DNA from: Cloacibacterium sp046296655
Lineage (GTDB): Bacteria > Bacteroidota > Bacteroidia > Flavobacteriales > Weeksellaceae
Assembly (NCBI GenBank): GCA_046296655.1
Contig: JBKBLE010000004.1
Coordinates: 54,618-118,617 of the forward strand
DNA: 64,000 nt
Reading direction: 5' to 3'
Made by a program: the position numbers and the translations under genes. Under the pieces are notes generated by a model, which was not told where the DNA came from, did no database searches, and saw nothing but the letters and a program-made list of their open reading frames with translations. Below, in pieces: positions 49,158 through 58,017 of this stretch (positions are counted from its first letter, which is position 1; every line of letters begins with the position of its first letter).

Positions 49158-50399
49158 TTAAAATGCATTGTAAGTGAAACCTAAACCTAGATACATTGCT
49201 TTAGCTTTAGCTTGTCCTCTGAAGCTTAAGTAATCGTTGTTTACTTTTCTTGCTTCTGGGAATGATAAAGCAGCTGCTAAATCCACACCTAACTTTCCAA
49301 ATTTATATCCAAGACCAGCAGTAAATACGCTTGCATCAAAAGATGGAGTTTCTGGGATGAAATAGTTGTCTTCATATGGAGATTCATCAAAATAGTATCC
49401 TAATCTACCGGCTAATTTATCAGTTAGCATATATTGTGTACCAATTCTAAATGTTTTAGCGTTTTTGAAGTTTTTAGGAGTTACTAAAACCGTTTTATCT
49501 GCTTGGTTCCCAACTTGAGCATTTTCGAAGTCTAGCGTTAATTTACTGTATCTTTCCCAACCATGGTAATTGAAATCTGCAGATACTAACCATTTTGGTG
49601 TGATTTTATAAGTAAGACCAATTGTGTACTCATCTACAAGTGGTAATTCTGCGGTAAATGCATCTTGACCATCTGCTCCTACGTTTAATTGAGGAGATGT
49701 AAGTACTGCTTCTGGTACTCCTGTAAATGTGGCAACTCCATTTTCTGCTTTCATAATAACTGGTGAACGATAAGCAATACTTAAATCTAAATTACTGCTT
49801 GGTTTAAGATAAAAACCTAATCCAAAACCAGAACCTGTTGCTTTTTCGTCATTAATATTAAGAGTTCCACCTAAATTGGTAACTGCTTTATCCCAATCTA
49901 CCATTCCTTTTGCATAGATATAGCTTACACCGATAGAAGCCCAGTCATTAAATTTATAAGAAACCATAGGTTGGAAATAGAAGCTTTTCAATTCCATTTT
50001 TTGAACGATTTCTCTACCAGTCCAATCATCTGCCCATTTTATTGTACTTCCGAATGGTGTAGTAACACTTAAACCTACAGAAACATTATTTGTAACTTTA
50101 TATGCAATTGCTGCATATAGTGGTGTTCCCAAAGGGTTTTCTGTTTTGTAAGATTGTAAAGTTTCTAGACTTTGGTATTCTACTTCAGAAATTGCACCAA
50201 AACCACCCACTGCAACACTCAATTTGTTAGGAATAAAAGAGATACCTGCAGGGTTAAAAAAAGCTACACTCGCATCTTCAGTATGCGCGCTAGTGTGAGC
50301 CATTGCAAGCTGTTTCACACCTTGTAATGATACTCTAAAACCTCCTGCGTAAGAAAATACGCCAGCTAAAAGAGCTGTAGTTATTAAAATTCTTTTCAT
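49158..50399 (-). CDS. OmpP1/FadL/TodX-family outer membrane transport protein
   Basis: This 413-aa protein has a signal peptide and a FadL-like start (GGFRVSLQGVKQLAMAHTSA, close to the conserved NPA region read as FFNPAGISFIP). The body alternates beta strands of a 14-stranded barrel and ends with GLGFTYNAF, a terminal aromatic residue. Members take up fatty acids or hydrophobic compounds. With the adjacent SGNH lipoprotein it may form a lipid-scavenging pair. It has a strong -7 box 21 bases upstream of the ATG. Confidence 0.93.
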   Translation of the reverse strand: MKRILITTALLAGVFSYAGGFRVSLQGVKQLAMAHTSAHTEDASVAFFNPAGISFIPNKLSVAVGGFGAISEVEYQSLETLQSYKTENPLGTPLYAAIAYKVTNNVSVGLSVTTPFGSTIKWADDWTGREIVQKMELKSFYFQPMVSYKFNDWASIGVSYIYAKGMVDWDKAVTNLGGTLNINDEKATGSGFGLGFYLKPSSNLDLSIAYRSPVIMKAENGVATFTGVPEAVLTSPQLNVGADGQDAFTAELPLVDEYTIGLTYKITPKWLVSADFNYHGWERYSKLTLDFENAQVGNQADKTVLVTPKNFKNAKTFRIGTQYMLTDKLAGRLGYYFDESPYEDNYFIPETPSFDASVFTAGLGYKFGKLGVDLAAALSFPEARKVNNDYLSFRGQAKAKAMYLGLGFTYNAF

Positions 50400-50420
50400 G
50401 TTAATTAATAATTATTGCAC

Positions 50421-50428
50421 CAAATATA
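50421..50428 (-). promoter_or_regulatory. -7 promoter box for the FadL/SGNH operon
   Basis: TATATTTG on the minus strand, 21 bases before the FadL ATG. The -33 element is not clear. Confidence 0.5.
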
Positions 50429-50779
50429 GAATTTATTTATATATAAATGTTAAAATTTTATTAAAAAAATTAAACAAAAATTAAATTTAATTTATTTTTT
50501 ATAATTTTTTATTTGAATTGAAAAAAATAAACAATTGATTATCAAATATTTGAAAAACTATTTAAAAAGAATTATTAAACGAATGTTTAATTAAAAAACT
50601 ATTAAACAATTACTATGTATTGCATGTAAATCTCAAAAAAATAAAATACGAATATTTTAATAAAGTTATGTAATATTTATTATTTTTATGTTAAAAATAA
50701 ATAATGAATAAAAATATGATAATTTAGACTTCCTGATGATAGACTTATTGTTTTATGTCAAATTGTTTAAAAATTATAC
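50429..50779. other. Extremely AT-rich divergent promoter gap
   Basis: About 350 bases between the divergent FadL-type and ricT genes contain no gene. The DNA is mainly A and T runs with TTAAAC/GTTTAA-like words near 50575-50606. It holds one -7 box for each side at its edges. I see no binding-site palindrome of note. Confidence 0.5.
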
Positions 50780-50787
50780 TAAATTTG
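50780..50787 (+). promoter_or_regulatory. -7 promoter box for the ricT-gldH-pbp1A operon
   Basis: TAAATTTG matches TAnnTTTG, 19 bases before the ricT ATG at 50807. Confidence 0.5.
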
Positions 50788-50806
50788 CAAGAATTAAAAT
50801 ATTATT

Positions 50807-52057
50807 ATGAGTTGTGGATGTAATTCATCCGGAGATTCTAAACATTCTTGTGCTACTAAGAGTGCTAAAGGTTGCGAAAATGTCAACACCTGTGGGAATA
50901 GTTATAAATTAAACGTCTTTGATTGGCTATCTACAATACAAGCACCTAAACAGAATAAGTGCAATTTTGTAGAAGTAAGATTTAAGAATGATAGAAAAAG
51001 TTATTATAACAATGCTAACAATCTTCCTTTGCACATAGGAAGCGTAGTAACAGTAGAATCTAACCCGGGTCACGATATAGGTGTAGTAAGTTTAACAGGA
51101 GAACTTGTTAAAATTCAGATGAAAAAGAAACATTTTTCTGAAGATGCTGCCCTCAAAATTTATAGAGTCGCTACACAAAAAGATGTAGAGATTTGGCAAG
51201 ATGCCAGAAAAAAAGAAGACCAAACAAAGATTCAGGCAAGAAAAATTGCTAAAAATCTAGGTTTGGAAATGAAAATCACCGATGTAGAATATCAAGGAGA
51301 TGGCTCGAAAGCTACTTTTTATTATACCGCAGAAGGGAGAGTAGATTTCCGTCAATTGATTAAAGAATACGCTTCATCTTTCAAAACAAAGATTGATATG
51401 AAGCAAATAGGCTATAGACAAGAATCTGCCAAAGTAGGCGGAATAGGTTCTTGTGGTAGAGAATTATGCTGTTCTACTTGGCTTACAGACTTCCGTTCAG
51501 TAAATACCAATGCGGCAAGATATCAGCAGTTAAGTATCAATCCGCAGAAATTAGCAGGACAATGTGGTAAATTAAAATGCTGTCTTAACTTTGAATTAGA
51601 CAGTTATGTAGATGCATTATCAGATTTTCCCTCTTCTAATACTATTCTAGAAACCGAAAAAGGAAGAGCATTTTGTATTAAAATAGACGTTTTCAAAAAG
51701 AAAATGTGGTTTGCCTATGTAGATAATTCTATGGCTTGGTATGATTTAGACGTGGCTGAGGTTAAAAAATTGATGGAAATCAATAGCAAAGGTCAAAAAT
51801 CTATTCCATTAGAAGAATTGAAATCCTTCACAGGAGCAGATAAAGTGGAAACTGTAGATTTAATTCAGGAAAATAATCTGGATAGGTTTGAGAAAAAGAA
51901 ACCGAACAAACATAGAAATAAAAATATAGGAAATAATAGAGCAGAGCAGGTAACCAAAGAGCCAGAAGCTCAAAAGGATAATAATAAACCTGAAAAATCC
52001 AACGCTCCTAAAAAGTTTAATAAAAACAAAAAAAAGATTTCCTCCAAAAAGAAATAA
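50807..52057 (+). CDS. ricT: PSP1 domain protein RicT (YaaT-like)
   Basis: This 416-aa protein starts with a Cys-rich stretch (SCGCNSSGDSKHSC, then ENVNTCGN). The PSP1 core has QKDVEIWQDARKKEDQTK, FRQLIKEYASSFKTKIDM and the conserved IGSCGRELCCSTWL and GQCGKLKCCLNF cysteine blocks. In Bacillus this family (RicT/YaaT) belongs to an Fe-S-binding complex that controls RNA processing and development. The C-terminal region is basic and Asn/Lys-rich, possibly nucleic-acid-binding. It opens an operon with gldH (2-base gap) and pbp1A (7-base gap). Cysteine clustering suggests an Fe-S or Zn site. Confidence 0.88.
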   Translation: MSCGCNSSGDSKHSCATKSAKGCENVNTCGNSYKLNVFDWLSTIQAPKQNKCNFVEVRFKNDRKSYYNNANNLPLHIGSVVTVESNPGHDIGVVSLTGELVKIQMKKKHFSEDAALKIYRVATQKDVEIWQDARKKEDQTKIQARKIAKNLGLEMKITDVEYQGDGSKATFYYTAEGRVDFRQLIKEYASSFKTKIDMKQIGYRQESAKVGGIGSCGRELCCSTWLTDFRSVNTNAARYQQLSINPQKLAGQCGKLKCCLNFELDSYVDALSDFPSSNTILETEKGRAFCIKIDVFKKKMWFAYVDNSMAWYDLDVAEVKKLMEINSKGQKSIPLEELKSFTGADKVETVDLIQENNLDRFEKKKPNKHRNKNIGNNRAEQVTKEPEAQKDNNKPEKSNAPKKFNKNKKKISSKKK

Positions 52058-52059
52058 TA

Positions 52060-52527
52060 ATGATTAAATATTTTCAGATATTTTTCGTTTCTATAATGCT
52101 TATTTCATGTTCCTATAATAATGAAGTGGTTTCTATGAATGAAGTAAACGGAACTTGGGATAAGAAAAAGGAACTGCTGTTCACTATGAATATAGAAGAC
52201 ACCAGCACTCCTAAAAACATTATATTTGTTGTAAGAAATAATAACGATTATCCATACAGTAACCTGTTTTTAATTACTTACCTCAAAGCTGAAAATGAGA
52301 AAAATTTTAAAATAGATACGCTTAACTACATCATGGCAAAACCTAATGGAGAATGGTTAGGAGAAGGTTTTGGCGAGACTAAAGAAATATTGTTTCAATA
52401 TAAAAACCAATATAAATTCCCGAAAAAAGGAAAATACATTATTGGTGTAAAACAAGGAATGAGAACCAATAGTCTAGTAGGAATTGAAGATTTTGGCGTA
52501 AAATTAGAAAATTCAACACAACCATAA
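52060..52527 (+). CDS. gldH: Gliding motility lipoprotein GldH
   Basis: This 155-aa lipoprotein has the signal FFVSIMLISC with lipidation at the cysteine. The mature protein contains NEVNGTWDKKKELLF and the conserved FVVRNNNDYPYSNLFL, MAKPNGEWLGEGFG and VKQGMRTNSLVGIEDFGVKL. These agree with the GldH family, required for gliding in Flavobacterium. Its presence does not prove motility, because the gene is retained in non-gliding relatives with type IX secretion. It is embedded in the ricT-pbp1A operon. Confidence 0.9.
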   Translation: MIKYFQIFFVSIMLISCSYNNEVVSMNEVNGTWDKKKELLFTMNIEDTSTPKNIIFVVRNNNDYPYSNLFLITYLKAENEKNFKIDTLNYIMAKPNGEWLGEGFGETKEILFQYKNQYKFPKKGKYIIGVKQGMRTNSLVGIEDFGVKLENSTQP

Positions 52528-52534
52528 TCATTAT

Positions 52535-54898
52535 ATGGAAAACACTGTAAAACAAGGCAGCACACTTAATTTTCCGTTGCCACCCAAAAAGCAAAAAAAC
52601 TTCGGTTATAAAAAATGGGTCAAATTCATTTGGCTTGGCTTAGGAGGAATAATTCTAGGAACAGCATTTTTGTTTTTTGCTGTATCTCAAGGATTTTTGG
52701 GAGATATGCCAGATGTAAAAGAATTAGAAAATCCAGATATTTACGTGGCTTCAGAAATTATTTCTTCTGATGGCGTTACCTTAGGGAAATTCGAGAAAGA
52801 AAAAACCATTCCAGTTACCTATAAAGATTTGCCACCACATTTGGTGTATGCATTGATGGCAAAAGAAGATGAACGTTTCCGTGAGCATTCAGGAATTGAT
52901 TTACAGGCATTTGCAAGAGCGGTAGCTTATGGTGGGAAAAGAGGTGGTGGTTCTACTATTTCTCAGCAGTTGGCAAAATTATTGTTTACTAAAGGTGCTT
53001 CTCAAAATAAATTTCAAAGAGCTTTCCAAAAACTTAAAGAATGGTCTGTTGCAGTAAGTTTGGAGAAAAGATATACCAAAGAAGAAATCATCACGCTCTA
53101 TTTTAATAAGTTTGATTTCTTGCACAATGCAAACGGAATAGAACTCGCTTCTAGAATATATTTCAATAAACCTACCAAAGAACTTACGCTTTCAGAAGCA
53201 GCCACTTTTGTAGCAATGCTCGAAAATCCAGTAAGAAATAACCCGATAAAATATCCGGAAAAGGCAAAAGCAAGAAGAAATGTGGTTCTAGAGCAAATGC
53301 TTAAAACCAACTATATAGACCAAGCTACTTATGACAAAGTAGTAGCGGAACCCATCGTAGTAGATTTCCATCCTGTAGAATCTGTAGACGAAGGATATTC
53401 TGCTTATTACAAACATTATTTGAGAAAAGAAATCAATAATTACCTAGAAGAATACGAAAAAGAGACTGGTAAAGATGTAAATATTTACAGAGATGGTCTT
53501 AAAATCTTTGTAACCTTAGATTCTAAAATGCAAAAATATGCAGAAGAAGCCATTAAGGAACACATGACCAATCTTCAGAAAAGTTTTGATTCAGAACAAC
53601 GCAGAAATCCTAATAGACCTTTCTATTTCTTGAAGAAAAAGCAAATAGATGATATTATGCTAGCTGCAATGAAAAGAACAGGCAGATATAAACAATTGGC
53701 TGCAGAAGGAGTTTCAGAAGATTCTATTATGATGGATTTCAAAACGCCTACCAAAACCACCATCTTTACTTGGGAAGGAGAAAAAGAAACCGTAATGTCT
53801 CCGTATGATTCTATCAGATACCACAAGCAAATTGCACAAGCGGGCTTAATGTCTATGGAACCTGCAACTGGTGATATCAAAGCTTGGGTAGGAGGAATCG
53901 ATTGGAAATATTTTCAATATGACCACGTAAAACAAGGAAAAAGACAAGTAGGTTCTACATTTAAACCTTTTGTTTATGCTACTGCGATTATGAATTTAGG
54001 AATGACTCCTTGTTCTACCGTTTCTAATGCTACTTATACTAAAGGAGATTGGGTAGTAGAAGGTAATGGTGGTAATCTTACTTTGAGAGACGCTTTAGCA
54101 CATTCTAAAAACCCTGTTGCGGTAAGATTAATAGAATCTGTAAGTCCTAAAAAAGTAATCCAATTGGCTAGGGATTTAGGAGTAACAGAAGAAATGCCAA
54201 ATGAATATGCAATCGCACTAGGTTCTACAGATATTACCATTTACGAAATGTTGGGAGCTTACAGTTCTTTTGCAAATTTTGGAAATTACATAAAACCAGA
54301 AATGGTTTGGCGTATAGAAGATGCTAATGGTAGAGTAATTAAAGAAGTGAAAAACGAAACCAAAGAAGTCATGAACGAAATGTACGCTTATACCATGATA
54401 GATTTAATGAAAGGCGTTACAAGATTCGGTACAGCTTCTGGTGAACTAAGAAGAATGGGAATCCCAGAAACTGTAGAAATTGCTGGTAAAACAGGTACTA
54501 CTCAGAATAACTCAGATGGTTGGTTCATAGGAATTACACCTAATCTAGCAACTGGAGTTTGGGTAGGTTGGGAAGACAGAGCAACCCACTTCTGGAATAC
54601 AGGTGAAGGTCAAGGTGCAAAAATGGCATTGCCAATTTGGGGAATTTTCATGAAGAAAGTTTGGGCAGATAAAGAACTCGGAATTACACCAGATGATAAA
54701 TTTGCTAAACCTTCTAATTGGACAGGAGATTGTGCAGATTTACAAGGACTTGGAGGTTATGGAGACGATGGCGGATTACTAACCATAGACCAAATCAAAA
54801 ATCCTAAACCGAAAGACAATCAGCCTAAAAACAACAAACCTAAAGAAGTAAATCTCAACGAAAATCTGAACAAAGACGAAGTAGATTTCAATCAATAA
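52535..54898 (+). CDS. Penicillin-binding protein 1A (bifunctional transglycosylase/transpeptidase)
   Basis: This 787-aa class A PBP has a cytoplasmic N-terminus and one membrane segment (WVKFIWLGLGGIILGTAFLF). The GT51 domain holds the catalytic glutamate in AKEDERFREHSGID and GGSTISQQLAKLLF. The transpeptidase domain has the nucleophile in GSTFKPF, then SKN (AHSKNPVAVR) and KTGTTQN. It polymerises glycan strands and cross-links them at the inner membrane. A disordered Lys/Pro/Asn tail ends the protein. It is last in the ricT-gldH operon with a T-rich terminator behind. Confidence 0.95.
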   Translation: MENTVKQGSTLNFPLPPKKQKNFGYKKWVKFIWLGLGGIILGTAFLFFAVSQGFLGDMPDVKELENPDIYVASEIISSDGVTLGKFEKEKTIPVTYKDLPPHLVYALMAKEDERFREHSGIDLQAFARAVAYGGKRGGGSTISQQLAKLLFTKGASQNKFQRAFQKLKEWSVAVSLEKRYTKEEIITLYFNKFDFLHNANGIELASRIYFNKPTKELTLSEAATFVAMLENPVRNNPIKYPEKAKARRNVVLEQMLKTNYIDQATYDKVVAEPIVVDFHPVESVDEGYSAYYKHYLRKEINNYLEEYEKETGKDVNIYRDGLKIFVTLDSKMQKYAEEAIKEHMTNLQKSFDSEQRRNPNRPFYFLKKKQIDDIMLAAMKRTGRYKQLAAEGVSEDSIMMDFKTPTKTTIFTWEGEKETVMSPYDSIRYHKQIAQAGLMSMEPATGDIKAWVGGIDWKYFQYDHVKQGKRQVGSTFKPFVYATAIMNLGMTPCSTVSNATYTKGDWVVEGNGGNLTLRDALAHSKNPVAVRLIESVSPKKVIQLARDLGVTEEMPNEYAIALGSTDITIYEMLGAYSSFANFGNYIKPEMVWRIEDANGRVIKEVKNETKEVMNEMYAYTMIDLMKGVTRFGTASGELRRMGIPETVEIAGKTGTTQNNSDGWFIGITPNLATGVWVGWEDRATHFWNTGEGQGAKMALPIWGIFMKKVWADKELGITPDDKFAKPSNWTGDCADLQGLGGYGDDGGLLTIDQIKNPKPKDNQPKNNKPKEVNLNENLNKDEVDFNQ

Positions 54899-54905
54899 AA
54901 ATGAT

Positions 54906-54935
54906 AAACCGTTTCAATCTTATTTGAAGCGGTTT
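54906..54935 (+). terminator. Terminator after pbp1A
   Basis: AAACCGTTTCAA and TTGAAGCGGTTT pair (one G-T pair) with a short loop and a TTTTTTC tail. Confidence 0.8.
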
Positions 54936-54951
54936 TTTCTTGAAAATCATT

Positions 54952-54959
54952 TAGTTTTG
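54952..54959 (+). promoter_or_regulatory. -7 promoter box four bases before selO
   Basis: TAGTTTTG matches TAnnTTTG and is followed by CAAA and the selO ATG at 54964. It is the fourth plus- or minus-strand example of this exact spacing apart from sufE. Confidence 0.5.
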
Positions 54960-54963
54960 CAAA

Positions 54964-56508
54964 ATGAATTTAGATAAAATTACACAGAGATATTTAGAAT
55001 TATTTCCAGGAGATTTTTCAGGAAATCCTGTACAAAGACAAACGCCCAATTTCTTTTTTGCACTTACCGACATTTATGGATTCAAAAAAGCACAGTTATT
55101 GCACTTTAACGAAAATTTATCCGAAGAAATTGGCTTGGGAAAAATTGAAAGCCAAGAGGATACAGATTTTTTAAACGCTACCAAACTTCCAGAAAATGTG
55201 AAAACTTTTTCTACCGCTTATGCAGGTCATCAGTTCGGACAATGGGCTGGTCAATTAGGTGATGGAAGAGCTATTTATGCAGGAGAAATTCAAAATTCTG
55301 AAGGAAAATCTACAGAAATTCAATGGAAAGGAGCAGGAGCAACTCCCTATTCTCGTCACGCTGATGGTAGAGCCGTTTTGCGTTCATCCATCAGAGAATA
55401 TCTCATGAGTGAAGCCATGTTTCACTTGGGAATTCCTACTACAAGAGCGCTTTCTCTTTCGCTTTCTGGCGAAAAAGTGGCACGAGATATCATGTACAAC
55501 GGAAATATAGATTTCGAACAAGGAGCAGTTGTCATCAGAACTTCGGAAACGTTTCTTCGTTTTGGGCATTTTGAATTATTAGCTGCGAGAAATGAATTGG
55601 ATACTTTACAAAAACTCGCAGATTTTACCATCGAAAATTATTTCCCTGAAATTGATAAAAATTCACCCGAAAAATATCTGGAATTTTTCAAAATAGTAGG
55701 CGAAAAAACCGCCGATATGATTGTAGAATGGCTTCGTGTAGGATTTACACATGGCGTGATGAATACCGATAATATGAGTATTATTGGAAATACGATAGAT
55801 TATGGTCCATTCTCATTTTTAGATGAATATAATCTGAATTTCACTTCCAATACAACCGATTTACCTGGAAGAAGATACGCTTTTGGTAAACAAGCACACA
55901 TTGCCCATTGGAATTTAATTCAATTAGCGAACGCACTTTTCCCATTAATTAAAGATGAAGCTGCGCTAGAAAAAATCTTGATTGATTACAGTGAGATGTT
56001 TTGGAAAAAGCATGATGAAATGATGGCGAAAAAATTCGGGTTCGAAAAATTAGAAAGATATGATGCCGATTTCTTTACCTCTTGGCAAAAATTAATGGAA
56101 GAAATTTCTACAGATTACACTTTGTTTTTCAGTCGGTTAGAAAGCCTTGAAGAAGGTTCAGATATTATAGAACATTTCAAAAATTCTTTCTATCAAAACT
56201 TGAATAAAGATCAAGAAACTTTGGTGATAGAATTTGTTGAAAATTACAGACAAAGACTTTCTTCTAATCAAATTTCCAAAGAAGAAAGCCGAAAAATAAT
56301 GCAAAAAGCCAATCCGAAATTTGTCTTGAGAAACTATTTGCTGTACGATTGCATTGCAGAAATGGAAGAAGGCAAAACAGAACTTTTTGACAAACTTTGG
56401 AATGCTTTACAAAAACCTTACGAAGAAATTTACCCAGAATTTTCGGTAAAAAGACCAGAAAAATATGAAGGCGTAGTGGGTTGCAGTTCGCTTTCTTGTT
56501 CTTCCTAA
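54964..56508 (+). CDS. selO: Protein adenylyltransferase SelO (YdiU)
   Basis: This 514-aa protein has a pseudokinase fold that AMPylates proteins. Conserved blocks: AYAGHQFGQWAGQLGDGRA, then EIQWKGAGATPYSRHADGRA and LRSSIREYLMSEAMFHLGIP, FTHGVMNTDNMSI (the flipped catalytic residues), and IDYGPFSFLDEYN. The C-terminus is GCSSLSCSS, so the usual final Cys-Ser-Ser is present and a second Cys-Ser-Ser stands just before it. Cysteine replaces the selenocysteine of the animal protein. It is likely involved in redox stress handling. It is leaderless by promoter position. Confidence 0.95.
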   Translation: MNLDKITQRYLELFPGDFSGNPVQRQTPNFFFALTDIYGFKKAQLLHFNENLSEEIGLGKIESQEDTDFLNATKLPENVKTFSTAYAGHQFGQWAGQLGDGRAIYAGEIQNSEGKSTEIQWKGAGATPYSRHADGRAVLRSSIREYLMSEAMFHLGIPTTRALSLSLSGEKVARDIMYNGNIDFEQGAVVIRTSETFLRFGHFELLAARNELDTLQKLADFTIENYFPEIDKNSPEKYLEFFKIVGEKTADMIVEWLRVGFTHGVMNTDNMSIIGNTIDYGPFSFLDEYNLNFTSNTTDLPGRRYAFGKQAHIAHWNLIQLANALFPLIKDEAALEKILIDYSEMFWKKHDEMMAKKFGFEKLERYDADFFTSWQKLMEEISTDYTLFFSRLESLEEGSDIIEHFKNSFYQNLNKDQETLVIEFVENYRQRLSSNQISKEESRKIMQKANPKFVLRNYLLYDCIAEMEEGKTELFDKLWNALQKPYEEIYPEFSVKRPEKYEGVVGCSSLSCSS

Positions 56509-56515
56509 GAATCTA

Positions 56516-56641
56516 ACCACAAAAGAGACAAAAGAATGGTTTGAAAACAAGAATTTCAAAAGTAAAAAAAGAATTTTTTTTTACCTTTTTTTTGTTTTTG
56601 GATGGCTTAAAACGAATTTTATCTTTTTTCTCTTTTGTGGT
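56516..56641. repeat. 126-bp inverted-repeat element, ACCACAAAAGAGA type
   Basis: Twenty-base arms (56516-56535 and 56622-56641) match with one mismatch: ACCACAAAAGAGACAAAAGA against TCTTTTTTCTCTTTTGTGGT. ACAAAAGA-like words repeat inside the arm. The interior is A/T runs. To its right is a third word run, TCTGTGAAAATCTGTG. It fills most of the gap between selO and the following membrane gene. Confidence 0.65.
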
Positions 56642-56698
56642 AAAAATATTTTTAGAAAAAAATTTCTGTGAAAATCTGTGTAATCTGTGAGAAACCAA

Positions 56699-56706
56699 TA
56701 CTTTTG
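56699..56706 (+). promoter_or_regulatory. -7 promoter box for the multi-spanning membrane protein
   Basis: TACTTTTG matches TAnnTTTG and lies 15 bases before an in-frame TTG at 56722. A GTG further upstream (56668) would fall before this box, so the box supports the later start. Confidence 0.45.
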
Positions 56707-56721
56707 CAAAAAATTTTATCC

Positions 56722-57987
56722 TTGAAAAAATTCAAAGACACTTTAAAACTCATTTTTCCAAGCAATGGGATTGAATGGGTTTTGTTCATCATTTTCCTCA
56801 CTTCTTACGGAATTTTAGGAAGCTATATCGCACTGAATTACAGAATTATATTTGATGATAGAATTCCTTGGGACGCGTATTTCAGTTTTGATAATCGCTC
56901 GATTGTAATGACAGGTGGTGGTTTCGAGAGACATCCGCTTTCTAATTATTTCTTCGATTTTATCAGAGAATTTGCACTTTGGATTTCGGATGGTAAAAAG
57001 AACGAAATTTTCCGTTTGGTTTTGTCTTGGTGCAGTAATTTTGCCGTGAGTTTGGCTTTGGTTCAATTATTCAAATATTTAAGAAATATTGTTAGAATTC
57101 CACTGAAAATCAATGTATTAATTACCTTTTTCTTTGCTTTTTTTACAACTCCAGTTTTACTTTCCTTTACGCCAGAAACTTATACTTACACCTTGCTTTT
57201 TTTGATAGCTTTTAATTATTACGCAGCGGCAAAACTCAAAAAAGAAAAGAAAATTTCTCTATTTCCGCTCACATTTGCTTCGGTTTTAGTAGGTGGTTTA
57301 ACCATTACGAATATTGTAAAAGTCTACATTCCTATCCTTTTTGAGAAAGGTTTATTCAAGAATTTTAAAAACTTTTTCAATGCCGCGATTAGAGTTGTGA
57401 TTTCAGCAGCGGTTTTCGTGTTGTTATTTTTATACCGATTAGATTGGGATTACATGAGGATTTTCATCAAAACGAGTGAACAATACGAAAAATTCTCAAA
57501 ACCGAAAGTTACGCCACTTTGGGATATGATTTCGTCTTGGTTTTTCGGGGGAAATATGATTTTTTCAAATTTCGTGGTGAGAGATTATCACAATAAAAAA
57601 GGATTTCACTATAACGCGCTATTTATGGATGTTTTCACATCTGTAGCTCCGTATATTTTTGTTGGCGCAGTTCTGATTCTTGTTTTTTGGAGTTATTTTA
57701 AAAATTTCAAAAACAAATTTGTTCAGATTTTAATGCTTTCATTTTTCGTAGATATCATTATTCATTGCGTGTTGAAGTTTGGTTTGCATACCTCTTATAT
57801 TTACGGCGGACATTTCATTTTTGTAGTTCCGATGATGCTCGGTTGGTTATTTTTCGGGTATAAAAATTCTCCGAAAATGCTTTCATTTCTGACAGTTTTT
57901 GTAGGAATTTTATTCGTTTTCTTAGTCGCGAATAATGTGTATAGAATGGAAGAATTTATTTGGTTTTTAGACCAGAATTATAAATAA
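56722..57987 (+). CDS. Multi-spanning membrane protein (DUF6080-type), glycosyltransferase-like
   Basis: From the TTG at 56722 the product is 421 aa with about ten membrane segments. The first begins SNGIEWVLFIIFLTSYGILG. FDDRIPWDAYFSFDNRS and FERHPLSNYFFDF carry conserved polar residues, and FTPETYTYTLLFLIAFNYYA is a central segment. The pattern recalls the DUF6080 family, distantly like GT39/GT-C membrane enzymes, but a transferase role is not shown. The longer GTG frame begins inside the word repeat (MKICVICEK) and looks artificial. It ends in a convergent terminator with the TPR gene. Confidence 0.7.
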   Translation: MKKFKDTLKLIFPSNGIEWVLFIIFLTSYGILGSYIALNYRIIFDDRIPWDAYFSFDNRSIVMTGGGFERHPLSNYFFDFIREFALWISDGKKNEIFRLVLSWCSNFAVSLALVQLFKYLRNIVRIPLKINVLITFFFAFFTTPVLLSFTPETYTYTLLFLIAFNYYAAAKLKKEKKISLFPLTFASVLVGGLTITNIVKVYIPILFEKGLFKNFKNFFNAAIRVVISAAVFVLLFLYRLDWDYMRIFIKTSEQYEKFSKPKVTPLWDMISSWFFGGNMIFSNFVVRDYHNKKGFHYNALFMDVFTSVAPYIFVGAVLILVFWSYFKNFKNKFVQILMLSFFVDIIIHCVLKFGLHTSYIYGGHFIFVVPMMLGWLFFGYKNSPKMLSFLTVFVGILFVFLVANNVYRMEEFIWFLDQNYK

Positions 57988-57993
57988 AAAAAT

Positions 57994-58014
57994 ATCCCGA
58001 GAATTTCTCGGGAT
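57994..58014. terminator. Bidirectional terminator
   Basis: ATCCCGAGA and TCTCGGGAT form a perfect nine-base-pair stem around ATT, between convergent genes, with A- and T-rich flanks. Confidence 0.8.
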
Positions 58015-58017
58015 TTG

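Noticed and set aside
56668..56721. GTG start for the multi-spanning membrane protein
   Set aside because: It lies in repeat DNA upstream of the -7 box; the later TTG at 56722 fits the promoter better. I keep some doubt.
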